From Alentia gelatinosa (Eukaryota; Annelida; Polychaeta; Phyllodocida; Polynoidae), in the NCBI GenBank assembly GCA_950022655.1, contig OX465583.1, positions 18,093,318 through 18,157,317 of the forward strand: DNA of 64,000 bases, read 5' to 3'. Positions within the stretch are counted from its first letter, which is position 1. Each line of letters opens with the position of its first letter. The notes under the pieces were generated by a model. That model made no database searches. It saw nothing but the letters and a program-made list of their open reading frames with translations, and was not told the origin of the DNA. A program made the position numbers and the translations under genes. Of this stretch, positions 10,073-22,984 are shown piece by piece.

Positions 10073-11304
10073 CAGTAAAACCCCTCTTCCGGGACACCCC
10101 GCTTAAGGGGACCCCCGCTTCAGGGGACAATTTGCTCGGAACGGAAATTTTTCCCTCTATTAAGAGTTTATTTTAACCCCGCTTAAGGGAGCCACCCCAC
10201 TTAAGGGGGGCACCCCGCTTTAGGGGACAGTATTTCGGTACAGAAATACTTAAAAATCCTGCTTAAGGGGGACAGTTTGGAGGGATATCATATCAAAAAC
10301 ACTGAAAATCCAAGTTTATGGTGCCCGTTTGTCTGGGACAGACAGTTGTTGCAAACAGAACAATAGACTAAGCATTCCCGTGCGGGCCTGGGCGGCCTGA
10401 GTGTGTTTTTTCAAGGTAATAACCACATTTCTAGCGGCTCTGGGCGGGCCACAGTGAGTGGGTATTATTATGAGCGACTTTCACACCCGTTGAAGGTAGG
10501 GGGTTAGAGGCCCGCTTACAGGTTAGCGGTGGGCTATACAGGTATGCGGTATTCCGTGAGCCGTCGCGACTCTGGGCGGCTCACAGTTATGGGGCTGCTG
10601 ACTCTCAGAAGTTATGGGGGGGGGGGAGGTCATTGAACGGGGGTGTAAAAAGGAGCGAATTTCACAAGGAAGGCATATTCATCTTCAACCTCTATTATCT
10701 ATTTATTTTTTATTTTTTGTACATTTATATTCATTTATATTGTATAATTTATATTTATTTGCTTATTTATTAATAATTAATTAATTTAAACTAATAACCA
10801 TCATTTCCTTCATTTATGTAGGCATTTTCTATTGTATAACCACTGGCATACTGAAAACCCCGCTTAAGGGGACACCCCGCTTAACCCTTTAAGGACGGCT
10901 GCCTGCGGCCGAGGTACCCCCTAAAGGACGGGTGCTGGTGGCACTTTATACCGCTAGGGGACGAGCACTTAGTCGTCAAAACCCATAATTTGAGTGTTTA
11001 ATCACGTGATACAATATATAATCTTAAATATTTAATTGTTTCTGAATACAAATACTATTTATGATATTAGACCTACATTCTGTGAAAATTTGATTAATAT
11101 TGCTCCATTTTTTCCCTGTTAAAAACGAATTTGTACATTTTTGAGAAATGATGCCTCAAGGCATCATTCGCCCTGGGCCGGATGATGCCTTGAGGCATCA
11201 TTCGCCCTGAGCTGGATGATGCCTCAAGGCATCATTCGCCCTTAAAGGGTTAAGGGGACACTTGGCCCGGAACGGAAGGTGTCCCCTTAAGAGGGGTTTT
11301 ACTG
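10073..11304. mobile_element. pogo-like (Tc1/mariner) non-autonomous element
   Basis: It begins CAGTAAAACCCCTCTTCCGG and ends with the inverse (...AGAGGGGTTTTACTG), with TA on both sides (10071-10072, 11305-11306). Repeated CCCCGCTTAAGGGGACACC blocks lie near both ends. TA targets and CAGT-type ends are known for pogo/Tigger and Tc1/mariner elements. No transposase is visible. A piggyBac-like MITE is nested inside it. Between 10320 and 10860 the interior is GC-rich then AT-rich, with no recognised gene. Confidence 0.82.
10885..11249. mobile_element. piggyBac-like MITE nested at TTAA in the pogo-like element
   Basis: It is flanked by TTAA on both sides (10881-10884, 11250-11253). The ends CCCTTTAAGGACG and CGCCCTTAAAGGG are inverted. 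The host sequence CCCCGCTTAAGGGGACAC is rebuilt when it is removed. At the right end are three copies of a palindrome close to ATGATGCCTCAAGGCATCAT (about 11149-11237). TTAA duplication is the hallmark of piggyBac-type elements. Confidence 0.88.
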
Positions 11305-11760
11305 TACGTGACTTGTATCAGACCAGTGGTAGAATATTGCAGTTATCTGTTTGATGGAGCGTCAAATGTGTATACGGATAAATTAGAGAGAGACTTCAAA
11401 ACAGGGCGTTACATGTCGTGCAGGGAGATAGCATCAATAGGCAGAGAATCGAAGATTTACGAATTAGCTGTGGAAGGCTGGAAAGCCTATGGCTTCATAG
11501 AAAAGTCCAATTGGCAAAGTTGATGTACAAATGCTCGAAAATCACCCAGAATATTTTTGAGCTCCCTAGGGATACACGACAGAATCGGCGGGTTAACTTT
11601 AAAGTGATCAAGCATAAAGGGTCTAAGTATGAGCGCTCCCCAGCTTTCAGAGGAAGGAAATTGTGGGATAATTTAACTCTGGAAATACTGCTAACGGTCT
11701 GTAAAAGAACTATGGATATCGTAAATACGGTTACTTATGTTAGCTAACATGTTCAAACTG
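11305..11760 (+). pseudogene. LINE-C fragment, 3' end of reverse transcriptase
   Basis: Short frames read TCIRPVVEYCSYLFDGAS and, one frame away, YERSPAFRGRKLWDNL, which match the post-catalytic domain and tail block of LINE-A and LINE-B. At least one frameshift lies near 11400. An A-rich tract near 11895-11920 may be its tail. The fragment starts right at the edge of the pogo-like element. Confidence 0.75.
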
Positions 11761-11993
11761 TCTACTGCACACTATTTTACTATGCACATTTATCACATAA
11801 CTATTATCTTGCTTTGTATAATAATTACTTATGTTCATCTGATTGTACCACCATTGGAAGATCTGGCCATCCGACCAGAAATGGATTGATCAATAAAAAA
11901 GATTAAAAAATAAAAAAAGTTCATAAATTCGCTTTTGACCAAGAAAACTCACTAAACATAGTGTCCTAGTCGTTCCATCGGCAGATTTACAAC

Positions 11994-12826
11994 AGAAGTG
12001 TATGGATACGAACTCTATTTCTTTTTAATATCATATCTACGGTATCAATCTGAAACAAAGTAAACCTGGACGATCTATGTATCATCAAGCTTCTCTACAT
12101 GTATATTTTATGAAAATATATCGACCAGAATTGGTCAAATTGATTATTATATCGGCGATAAAGCCCCCAGGTCCGACCACGTTGAGTGCCAGACAAACAC
12201 TGAATCAATGTATACCTTGTCGACTATTTCAATCTGAAACAAAAATCATCCCTGCCTGTGTGACATATATATAGCGTTGAATCAGTCTCAGATTAACCTC
12301 AGAACTGTAGAAATGGATCATATACCTTGTTGAATCTGAAATAAAACATGCCTATCTGTGTATAGCCAACACTAATCTATGTATATCAACATGAAACATT
12401 CCTGCCTATGCGATCTAGCATGTAATGCTATTCTATGATTCAACTGAGAAGTGTATGAAGACAAACTATATTTAGTTTTATAGCTAATTTACGTTTTCAA
12501 TTTGAAACAAAGTAATCATAGGTGATCTATGAACCATAAATATTCTCCACATGTACATTTTGTGAAAATTTATTGACCAGAAGTGGTTAGATTGATTATT
12601 TGATCGGAGACAAAGCCTTCACCTCCGACCATGTCGAGTGCCAGACAGACACTGAATCAATGTATACCTTGTCGAGTATTTCAATCTGAAACAAAAATCA
12701 TTCCTGCCTGTGTAATATATATATATAACGTTGAATAAGTCTCAGATCAACCTCAGAACTGTAAAAATGGATCATATACCTTGTTGAATCTGAAATAAAA
12801 CATGCCTATCTGAGTATAGCTAACCC
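11994..12826. repeat. Tandem duplication, two ~380-bp units about 450 bp apart
   Basis: Unit 1 (about 11994-12374) and unit 2 (about 12446-12826) share long stretches, including CTGAATCAATGTATACCTTG and AATGGATCATATACCTTG. They differ by scattered substitutions. No coding sequence is recognised. Confidence 0.85.
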
Positions 12827-13689
12827 ATGTACATATTGTGAATACGATGACGACTGCTGCACCTTGTACCGTTGTGAAGGTATTAGCAAGGTTGTGAAAG
12901 TATTAGCAAGACTATTCTTGGTATCCCAGACACTGGGAACGTTTCTAATAGCAGACAAAATATTGTAAACATTGAAAATGATTTTATCAACATGTACTGC
13001 ATGTTATGAGTGCCTCTGGCGAATTCTAAAACAATGATAGGTGATATCTCATTCCCCTGATGCAGTCTTATCTGATGATATGTAAACATTAACTGCTCAT
13101 GCGCATTGGCCCATTTCTATGTGGAGACTTGAATATATACTGGAATCAAGAGGAGGCTTTTGGTCTTCGGATGTGAATGGGACTGGATGTGTCTTGTCTT
13201 GATAAACTCGGGGTTTATGTCACCCTTACCGGCTACCATAATGACGGCGGGACAACCTGGAAATGAATCAAACTTGTCAACCTGTGTATATATTGAACAA
13301 TATTTCTGAATAATCGATCTGAAAAAAAATACAAGACATTATTAAAATATATTATAAACCTTACTTCACCTACCTTGTCTTCTTTTCTGCTGTTCAGAAG
13401 TATTCGTATGTAGAAATAGTCAATCATTGTCCAGCAATCAATTTAAAAGTTAACTCCTCCTGGAGATATCAATGCTGAATAGGCACAAGTCGAATTTTCC
13501 AAATTCAATATATCAGCCTGGACATTAAATATATGTAGATGATCCTTAGAGTGTGGGAAATAACCACATGTAGCCTTGTAACGATCAAACTCCATTAGAA
13601 TCCTTAGGAGAATCAATTTGAAGAGACCACTGTAATTCTGTGGTCGATTGTCTGTAGTAGAAGCAATGGCGAAATAAGCCAATATAGTC
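12827..13689. other. Non-coding AT-rich stretch
   Basis: Nothing recognisable. Small ORFs on the minus strand (12883-13089, 13233-13427, 13443-13691) show no domain or repeat relation. Confidence 0.4.
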
Positions 13690-14700
13690 ACTGCTCAAAT
13701 CTGATTTTCTAAGTCCCACCATGTCCGAATTGCACATTATATATATCGGAAGAAAGCCCAGAATATAAAATTTACGAATATTAATGTCTCCAATCATATA
13801 TTTCAAGTTAAATCATGATAACAAATGATTTTCTGAATCGTATCTTGCCCAGTGCACCACTCCCCTACCGCACCCATAGTAAAGGCTCAGCTTAGATGAC
13901 CGTTTTCACTAATTAATTTCTAAATTCTCCGCTGGTACAAATTGAATGATATTTCATATGACCAAACCTCAGACAGTGTAGTTTGCCCTAATATAAGTCC
14001 CCTTCCATAGATTTTGAAACACTTTGAAACAGCTGTGTTAGAACCTAGCTATGGCACGATAAGCCATTTTCTTCACCAAGTACTTTTAATTTCCTAAATT
14101 CGATAACTAATTCGCACATTGCCCGAAATACACAAAATATAAATCAGAAGAAAGCTGGGGATCTGTAGTTCACGAATATAAATGTCTCCAGTAATAGAAT
14201 TCAAGTTAGATCGTCATTATAAATGATTTTCTAAATCGTGTCTTGCCAAGCGCCTAACTCCCCTACCGCTCCCATAGTAAAGGCTCAGCTTAGATGACCA
14301 TTTTCGTTAATTAATTTCTTAATTCTCCGCTGGTTCAACATGCATCATATTTCATATAAACAAACCTCAGACAGTGTAGTTTACCCTAATCCAAGTTCCC
14401 GTCCATAGATTCAATGCTGAAAGCCTAAAATAAATCAGATGTCTTAGAACCTAGCTATGGCACGATAAGCCATTTTCTTCACCGAGTACTTTTAATTTTC
14501 TAAATTCGATAACTAAATCCCACTTTGTCCGAAATACACAAAATATATATCAGGAGAAAGCCCAGAATCTGTAGTTTACGAATACTAATGTCTCAGAAGC
14601 ATGTTTCAAGTAAGATACTCGTAATAAATGATTTTCTGAATCGTGCCTGGCCCAGATCCGCACTCCCCTACCCAACCTATAGTAAAGTATAGAGGGTGCG
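13690..14700. repeat. Tandem repeat of ~400-bp units, about 2.5 copies
   Basis: Blocks such as AATGATTTTCTGAATCGT, CTCCCCTACCG and AACCTAGCTATGGCACGATA recur with a spacing of about 400 bp (for example 13824, 14222 and 14627). Copies are diverged. No gene is seen. Confidence 0.85.
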
Positions 14701-14749
14701 TATGGCGCATCTTAATATTTCAATTACTTGGTCTCAAATCAACCAAAAT

Positions 14750-15455
14750 GGACAATATTATAGCATTATGAAGCTGAGAGTGAGTAGTTTACCTTAGAAT
14801 ATACGAAAATTCATTAATCTAAAATTTAAACCCCGAAAGAGATGATTTAGTTAGCTGAAATACAAAAATGCGTAATGCCGACTCTCTTTTTTCGATTATT
14901 AATTCTAACCTGGACAATATTTACATAGAAAGGAAGCTTAGAGTCTGTAGCATATGAATATATGTAATATTAATCATTAATCTAATGTTTAAACCCGGTG
15001 TGAGCTGATTTCTAATGGCAGCTCGACTACCCTAACTACATAATATAAACAATGGCGTAGCGAGCTAGGCCAGAATTCAACGTACGTAACTCGCATCTTA
15101 ATATTTTAATATCTTGTTCCCTTCTCGTCTAAATCTGATAAAATATGTACGGGAACAAACCTTGGAGTCTATAGAATGTGAATATATACTTTCCTGTAGT
15201 TAATTCTATTGTTTAAACCCTATTCGAGTTGATTTTCTTAAGCTCGTCTAAAATTCGAATGAACCAGCAAGCCGACTGCGTAATACCCAAGGTTAAATAT
15301 GAATTATTAAATCTAACCTTGTCAAACCTGGACAATATTTACATAGAAACAAACCTTAGAGTGTGTAGAATATGAATATACATATGATTAATCATTAATC
15401 TAATGTTTAAACCCAGTGCGAGCTGATTTCATATTATAACTTGACAACCCTACCG
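14750..15455. repeat. Tandem repeat of ~200-bp units, about 4 copies
   Basis: The block TTAATCTAATGTTTAAACCC followed by GAGCTGATTT recurs with variants near 14818, 14972, 15206 and 15395. It is preceded each time by AGAGT-TGTAG-ATATGAATATA-type sequence. Confidence 0.75.
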
Positions 15456-15843
15456 TTCGAGCAGTGACAAGGCTTCCCATAGACTTAGCCTTATAATCTA
15501 GACAGCACTCTATAGAGGCTTTGCCGATCTTATTTATAAAATGTTAGGTTAATTCCACCGTGTCAAGTCTGATACCCTCATATAGCTGCTGATCAGACGA
15601 ATATGATGCTGGTCTCAGTTTACACTGTTGACGCCATAGGATGATATAAATGGCAATTTTGTGGGACTATCATGATATTGGATGAACAATAGGGCTAGGT
15701 GTAGGGCTAGATGCAAGAACCTAGTTGTATTCCATATAATAAATGTGCCAATGAAATGGGTGGTAAAAGGATGAACCCTCAACCCTGGGAAAATGGCAAC
15801 CAATAACACAATACTTACCATCAAATCTAGACACACAAACTGA
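15456..15843. other. Spacer upstream of the Academ-like pseudogene
   Basis: No gene or repeat is recognised. A TACTTACC near 15815 could be a minus-strand splice donor, but nothing supports a gene there. Confidence 0.35.
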
Positions 15844-18142
15844 AACAAGTGTTACCTTTGTCAACTTGAAAAAAAAGAAGTTCTAACATCACCAGAGAGT
15901 AATCCTGCTAAAAGAACAGAAGTTGGGTACAGTCTCTTGGCAAAGAACATTCCTCTATTCAAGGCAGTAACCCAGCTTCCAATCAGACTTGACCCTGCAA
16001 GACTTGATGATGGTAATGAAATTGACCAAACCTTAAGGAAAAACAAGGCACAACGCCACCAAGGTTGTAGGCTTCTAGCATGCAGCCTATGTAAACTGTT
16101 GAAAGATGCCTATAAAGCTTACACCCATGAGGAATCTAGCAGATCTACCTTGACCTTTAGGGACTTGTGTGATAAGCGGAGACCTGAAAGTCCACAGTTC
16201 CAGTTCTGGAAATTGGTGTGGGATATGGAGCTTGTCCTATTCACACTCATTTGCTCATTCAGAAAAGGGGAATTTGATCTGTATTGTGCAGCAGTCTCAG
16301 GTTTAATCCCCTACTTTTTTGCAAACAGCAATGTGAATTATGCTCAAAGGCTGTCTAATCACTTCAGAGATATGATGTCCCTTAAGCAACAACATCTAAA
16401 TGTGGCAAGAGATTTCCAAAAGGGCTACTTTGTTGTCCACAAGTCTAGAAGACAGTTCTCTGCAATGGCTCTTGACCAAGCCCATGAACAAAACAATGCA
16501 GTCGTTAAAGCTTGTGGAAATTCTTCAAGCAAAGGTTTGTAGTCAAGATACAGGGCCAAGGGGAGATGTTATGATAATAGATGGCTCATTTCCTATCAAT
16601 ACCCTACCTCCAAGGAACATTAATCCTTTAAGGATGCATGATGCCTGGAGGCATCACTGAGCTAAAGACACATAATGCCTGGAGGCATCACCACACTAAA
16701 GATGCATGATACCTTGAGGCATCATTGTCCCAATATTAACAAAAATGTTTTAACAAACAAATAATATAACAATGTTCATGAAATCTTCAGAAAATATAGA
16801 TATAACATCATATTTAGTATTTCTATTAGACAGAAATAAAATATTATGATTATGATTCATACTGCATGATTACAAACTTGGATATCAGTTTTAACTATTA
16901 TGTGCCCATCCTCCAGCCAGCAGACTGCCACCAGCACCAGTCCTTATGGGAGTAGCTAGGCCCCTGGCAGCCGTCCTTAAAGGGTTAAGACATTTGATGC
17001 CTATGCCAGAAAAGATGTTCTTCCAAAATTTGATGAATAAAAAATCGATGTATACAAGAAGTACGGTTTGAGGTCAGAAACAAGGTCAAAAAGAGAAAAA
17101 GGCATCGGGAGCAAGACTGAACTCTTTCATTTTCTGGCAGAGAAAATAGGAGAATCTCAGACAGCAAGTATCTTACTTGTATATATGTTCTAAGACAACG
17201 CATGGAGGAATGCCCAACTGAAGGTGAATGTAATGTCTTTATGGTGAAATAAAAAAAGATTTAAAAAAAGTACAGTTATTGTGACAAAAGGAGATGATGC
17301 CATCAGCAACAAGATGCTGTTGTTCCATGCCATCATGAGGAAGCAGATACTCAAATTTTTGTGCATGCTATGCATGCAACACTTGAGGGAAACAAGTTAC
17401 TCACCATCAAAGCTAACAACACAGATGTTATTGTCATAGCAGTGTCTGTCATGACAATGCTTCAGCAGCATGGACTCGAAACCATGTGGGTTACCTTTGG
17501 TCTGGGTGCACATACATGCTGGATTCTCATTCAAGAAGTAGTTTCAGGAATGGGCCATGAGAAAGTGAGTGGGATAGTTTATTTTTATGCTTTCACTGGG
17601 TGTGACACTGTATCTGGTTTCCGTGGAAAGGCCAAGAAGTCTGCATGGCAGACATGGGATGTGTGCGATGAGGATTCAGAAACCTTCAATAAACTCAGCC
17701 ACTGTCCAAAGGGAGTATCTAACAAAGACCTACAGAAGCTTGAAAACTTTATTATCTGTAAAAATGACAGGTCTAGTGTAGCCACTGGAGTGGATGAGGC
17801 CAGACTAGATCTCTTTGCCTGCAAACAGAAGACTTATGATCCATCAACTAGAGCAGCATTAAAGGAATATGCAAAGCCTGCTGCCAACCAGGCTGGCGTT
17901 ATCTGGGGCCAGGCGACAATATCCGACCCAGAGATAGGTAGCCCTGCAGACTTGAGATGGACACAGAATGGAACATGTGGAAGGTCTACTTGACAACCCT
18001 GCCACAGTTTGCTGCAAGCTGTCAGGAACTTAGAAAATGTGCCTCCAAGAAAGACTGCACAAGGAATGCATATGCTTTTGCTCTGGACTCCCCTGTACTG
18101 CATTGTGGAACTGTGCTTGTGAAAAATGAACTCTTATTGTGA
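15844..18142 (+). pseudogene. Decayed gene of the HEEAD/XPG-nuclease-like family (Academ-type transposon protein)
   Basis: Open pieces in shifting frames form one protein-like series. The first, to 16542, includes AENIPLF-like and VWDMELVLFTLICSFRKGEFDL segments and ends ALDQAHEQNNAVVK. After a frameshift comes PPRNIKTFDAYARKDVLPKF, split by a MITE at 16624-16984. Then come PCHHEEADTQIFVHAMHAT (about 17324-17380) and NNTDVIVIAVSV, then AFTGCDTVSGFRGKAKKSAW. A last frameshift leads to a Cys-containing tail ending near 18142. From memory this matches a multi-copy family of uncharacterised proteins in marine invertebrates. NTDV plus GCD...GK..K..AW resembles the metal-binding and helix-three-turn-helix parts of XPG/FEN nucleases, as known in Academ transposons. 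At least four frame breaks make it non-functional. Confidence 0.7.
16624..16984. mobile_element. piggyBac-like MITE splitting the Academ-like pseudogene
   Basis: It is flanked by TTAA (16620-16623 and 16985-16988). The ends TCCTTTAAGGATG and CCGTCCTTAAAGGG are inverted. Three GATGCCTGGAGGCATC-type near-palindromes lie at the left end. Removing it with one TTAA rejoins the codons for PRNIKTFDAYARKD. Same family as 10885-11249 and 48664-49029. Confidence 0.88.
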
Positions 18143-19080
18143 GAACCTTGATGTTGGACTACTTGTGCTGTAGTCATACAGAAAATCTTACCTGAATATT
18201 TGAGCTACGTTCAAAGACCAGAGACACAATACAGTTTAACCAGTTATTGTTGATACTGCATGAAACATATTTGTTATATCATAGAGATATGTAGTATTTA
18301 TAATCATATGTAGTATATTAAGTCAATGCAATTGATATTTCACTGGAAGGTTTCCATCCATGATGATTTGAGTCATTGTTTTTGAGTTAGTTATTATGTG
18401 TGAAGAACATGTTTTTCCCCTGCAAACAATGCATTGTTTCCATCCAAGTAATATTTTGAAGATTTATGGCAGTTCTGAGTATCTGTTCTGAGTATTAATA
18501 AAATAGCCTCATTTTGTTAGTATATCAAAAAAATTATGACATTCAGAATTTTCAAAACATCATTTTGCTGATCAAAACTATCATTATAAAAGTCAGAATA
18601 TTCAATACCTATGTCTCCCTGATCTTGAACATCAATTGCTGGTATTGTACACCCAAAATTGCAACTTTAGAATAATCTGAAAGAAGGTGTTTTCACTAAT
18701 AGAACCCCTTTTGACTAATTCGACCTCTGTAGATGTGACCTTGACCTTCACCAAGGTCAACCATATTTTGTTAGGCTATTGGGCCATATGATATGTACAT
18801 GGTCCTAAAATATCAGAAGGCCAAGTAAAATATTTCTTGAAATATCAGTGGTTAAAGCAATTCTAACTGGGGGCTATTTTAGTTGTGACCTTTGACCTTT
18901 GACCTGACCTTGACAAGATTGTTCACCAAATAAATTTTTACACCCACCAGAACTGTATTCCTCAGAACTGTAGCTTTCCAACGGTATATGGTGTACTTTA
19001 GTCTTTTTTGGTGATGGGTGTCACTAGAAATACTGCTCTGAGCTCTCCCATGCTGCAGCACTATAATAACTATGATATGT
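18143..19080. other. Non-coding stretch with TGACCT-rich segments
   Basis: No gene is seen. TGACCTTGACC and TGACCTTTGACCT blocks occur at about 18735-18755 and 18888-18910; the region looks like old repeat sequence. Confidence 0.4.
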
Positions 19081-19560
19081 CTAACCCGAGACTTAAGCTT
19101 GGGACTACTGAGCTCATGCTTTGAGCTTGATGGTGACCATATATTGCCTTATTGAGTACACTAAGGAATACGACATGATTCTCTCCGAGTCTTAAACATG
19201 AGACTCCTGAGTTTAAGTTTAAATTTTCAAGTTTAAGTTTAATTGCAAGTTTCTAGTTTGATGAATGATGTTGTGTTGCATAACCCAATACACCATGTAC
19301 TATGACCATGTACTATGACACATCTATTTTTTCTCCGAGTCTTAAACACGGGACCCTTGAGTTTATGCTCCGAGTTTGGTGGACAATAATTTATTACTAT
19401 ACCCAGCGCACCAAGGATCATGACATGATCACCTCAGAGTCTTAAACATGAGATTCCGGAGTTGTTCCACAATCCTGATGGATGATGACTTTTAATGGGA
19501 CGTTTAATGGAACTTCAAATCATCAAAAAACTATGACACATTTATTTCCAAGCTTAAATG
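19081..19560. repeat. Diverged tandem repeat, about 4 units of ~110-150 bp
   Basis: The block CTCCGAGTCTTAAACATGAG followed by a GAGTTTA- or GAGTTTGGTGG-type segment recurs near 19086, 19183, 19333 and 19431, with ACTATGAC-type sequence between. Confidence 0.75.
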
Positions 19561-20041
19561 GGGGAATCTAGTGACTACTAGATGGTAGCGAAAGCTGGCA
19601 GTAGACTGCATTGCAAGATACCCTATATTGTGACTGAATTTCATCTTAATTTTTCCTTCATACTGCTCATTTATATTTAGATTTATACCTGAAGAGCGGG
19701 CCAAAGGCCAACAAGCAAACTATTCTATTGTTTTATTCTAAATTTGATTTGTATATATTTTTTCCAGAAATGATCACAACTTAACTTTGATCGTATTTGA
19801 ACTGCGTTTCTATCTTGAATAGTGGATTAGCTCTGCGCATATCTGCGATAACCAGTTAATCTTTCACCCAACGGACCATAGGTGATCCGCTACTGTGTTA
19901 AACAGTGGTTGATCATGTTGTGTGCCATCCTTCCCTTTCTTGCGTTTCCTGCATCCTCGGGCCTTTTGTATCTATTGTATATTATTGTTGTTTTCTGTTT
20001 ATTCATTTCTCACAACTTGATCATCTTGTTCATCCATCACA

Positions 20042-22984
20042 ATGACCATAACGTTAGATGAATTCAATAAGCTAAAAGGTTTGAAATTGTTACACCTGAA
20101 TTGCCAGAGCTTGTGTAATAAATATGATGAAGTGTTCGATATGCTCAGAACTGTTGATGCTGCCACCTTCAGCAAGACATGGTTCACTGAAAATCACTCC
20201 GACGCTATGGTTGCCTGGCCGGGTATGAGCCTTTATTGTTTAGACCGACTTGATCGTATTGGTGGTGGTGTGGCCTGCTATGTTAAAGATCACATTGCCT
20301 CACGTTGCACCATGCACCACGACTATAGTATTGTTAATGATGATCTTGAAGTCCTTACACTAGAAATCAAAACTCCGCACACAATTCCAATCATTATAGT
20401 AACAGTATATTTTACTCATACTGGCAATACGTCACAAGCTATAGAATATCTTGAAAAAGTAATGGCTTCCAAGCAATTTAGCAAGTCAGAGTTTTGGTTT
20501 TTAGGCGATTATAACACAAATTTCCTGAAAAATAAAGGTACCTCACAGGATAAAATATCGGATTTTTGTCGAAACTCAGGCCTTAAACGATTGATAAATA
20601 AATGTACACGACCCTCAAATTCAGATGGCTCTTGTATAGATAACATCTTGTCAAGCTCAGTTTATGTGCATTCTTTTGGAGTATTAAGTTATCTTAATAG
20701 CGACCATTTACCGGTTTATGCTATCAGACTGAAGGAGAAGATTGTAAAAACAAAATTACTGTTACAGGGAGACTATATCGTAAACACAGCCTTGATAATC
20801 TTAAGGAATGGGTATTTTTCATTGATTGGGATGATTATTGGAAGCTTACAGATCCGTACGAGCTTTGGGAGTACATTCTGCAGAATTTAACTGATTATCT
20901 CGATGTCTATTGCCCTTATTCTACATGGACTATGTTTGATAGAGGAAACAAATGGATGAACGATGAAATTAGAAGCATGATACATGAACGAGATACACTT
21001 ATTACGCGATATTTGTGCAACGGACACCTGGATGATCTAGTTAAGTGCAGACAGTTAAGGAGAGACTTGTGTAAATTAATCTGTCAAGCGAAATCCGATA
21101 TAGTTACTAACACACTTGATCAACACCTAGGTAACCCACGAAGATTCTGGCAGGAACTGAATAAAGTAATAAAACCTAAATCTCTTAGTACTACAACACC
21201 TATACTAGTCGATCAGATTACTCATCAAAATATTGATAGTGACAAAGCCCCAGATTTTTAAAATCATTTCTTTGCACATATTGGTAAAAACCTGGCCAAT
21301 AATATAGATAGTACTGTAAATAGGGACCATAATGATCCCAAACCTAATTTTAACGGACCAATAGTTGATGAGGAGCGACCTGTTATATTTGACAAAGAAG
21401 ACCTGTACAGGCTTATTAAAGACATATCTTGCTGCAAATCATCCGGGGTGGAGGGTATTAGAACTTCAGTACTGAAGGAGTACATGTTCTTAATTTTAGA
21501 ACAACTGGAGTATCTATATGTGCAATCATTTAAACTAGGAGTTTTCCCGGAAGCATGGAAATATGCCAATGTCATTCCTATACCTAAGTCTGGCAGAAGT
21601 AGTGACCCCAACAACTGGAGGCCTATTTCTTTGCTCCCTGTTCCAGGCAAATTAGCAGAATTTTTTTTTCATGAGTATCTCATGAATTTTCTTGAGGAGA
21701 GAGAAATACTCATATACAGTCAACATGGATTCAGGAAGCAGCACGGAACGATAGACGCTATCTACCGTATCTTGAACGATCTGTATCTGGCACGTGATCT
21801 GAAGCAAGTGACTGGATTTGTGTATGTGGATTTGAGGAAGGCATTTGACAGTGTGCACCATGGCAGACTAATTGGGAAAATACAAGAACTAGGTATACCC
21901 TCTACATATGTGGACTGGTTGAGGTCATATCTGCGAGGCCGGCATCAACGTGTTAGACTTGGTGCTCAGACCTCCGCCTGGGAGACGATAGAATACGGGG
22001 TCCCACAGGGGTCCGTTCTAGGACCCCTGCTTTTTATTTACTTCATTAATGATGTAACTGATGCTCTTGTTGACGTGAAACACCTGCTTTATGCTGATGA
22101 TTTGGTTATTTACCATTCGGATTCAAACATTGAAAATATAGTCTATAGATTGCAGAATGCACTGGATAATTTTTTTGACTGGTGTAAACGTAACCTGTTG
22201 ACTATTAACTCAAAAAAGACACAAATTTGTTGGTACGGTCTACAGGGTAAAGTTAATATTGCAAAGCAACATAACATTTATATAAATCTGACTAGACTGC
22301 AACAAGTTGACTCATATCAGTATCTGGGAATAAACTTAGACAGTTGCTTATCTTTTGAAAAGGAATTCAGGCATACACTAAAGAAAATTAGTCATAAAAT
22401 TTTTGTGTTTTCCAAAACCAGATATATGTTGTTCTTTGAGGTTGCTTGTAGAGTCTACCGGCAGACTATGCTGTCTGTCTTTGACTACATGGCCTTAATT
22501 GCTGATGGGGGCAACCAAAGATGGCTGCAGAAGTTACAACATCAACAGAATAGAGCACTCAGCCATGGTGCACAGTGTGGACGAACTACATCGACGCGTG
22601 GGGGTGGCAACACTAAAAAGACGTAGGGGAGAGCTCATGTTAGGATACATACGTCGTGAGTATGTAAGGACTCACGACGTGTCAGTGCCAATCATAGAGA
22701 GTGCACAGACTGTAGGTAATCATGGTGGTAACGAATGTATAAATGATGAATCTATTAACTCCCAACTCATTGGGGAACCAGAAGAAATTGATCTAAGTCA
22801 ATCGCAAAGAAGGAAGCTACGCTCTGACTCGAAATTACTTTTTAAACTGCGTAAACCGCAAAGCGAATTTTATATGAAATCACCTAGTTATCGGGGTAAG
22901 CAATTGTGGAATAATTTACCTACTGAGATAAAGTTACTTCCTTCAAAGGGTGCGTTTAAGCAACATCTTAAAAAAACTACCTAA
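20042..22984 (+). pseudogene. LINE-B, nearly complete endonuclease/reverse transcriptase ORF, broken
   Basis: The endonuclease part starts KLLHLNCQSLCNK and keeps WFLGDYNTNF, CIDNILSS and NSDHLPVY. The reverse transcriptase part has NWRPISLLPVPGKLAE, HGFRKQHGT, VYVDLRKAFDSV (motif A), YGVPQGSVLGPLL (motif B) and YADD at 22090-22101 (motif C). The tail has SPSYRGKQLWNNLP, shared with LINE-C and LINE-D. Breaks: a frameshift near 20745, an in-frame TAA at 21259 and a frameshift near 22500-22560. It belongs to APE-type non-LTR elements (CR1/Jockey-like). The 5' end may lie in 19560-20041, which has no other feature. An active relative would encode the enzymes for target-primed reverse transcription. 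Confidence 0.92.

Noticed and set aside
18730..18915. TGACCT direct repeats as nuclear receptor binding sites
   Set aside because: The motifs are abundant in old repeats and no promoter is nearby; sequence alone cannot support regulation.
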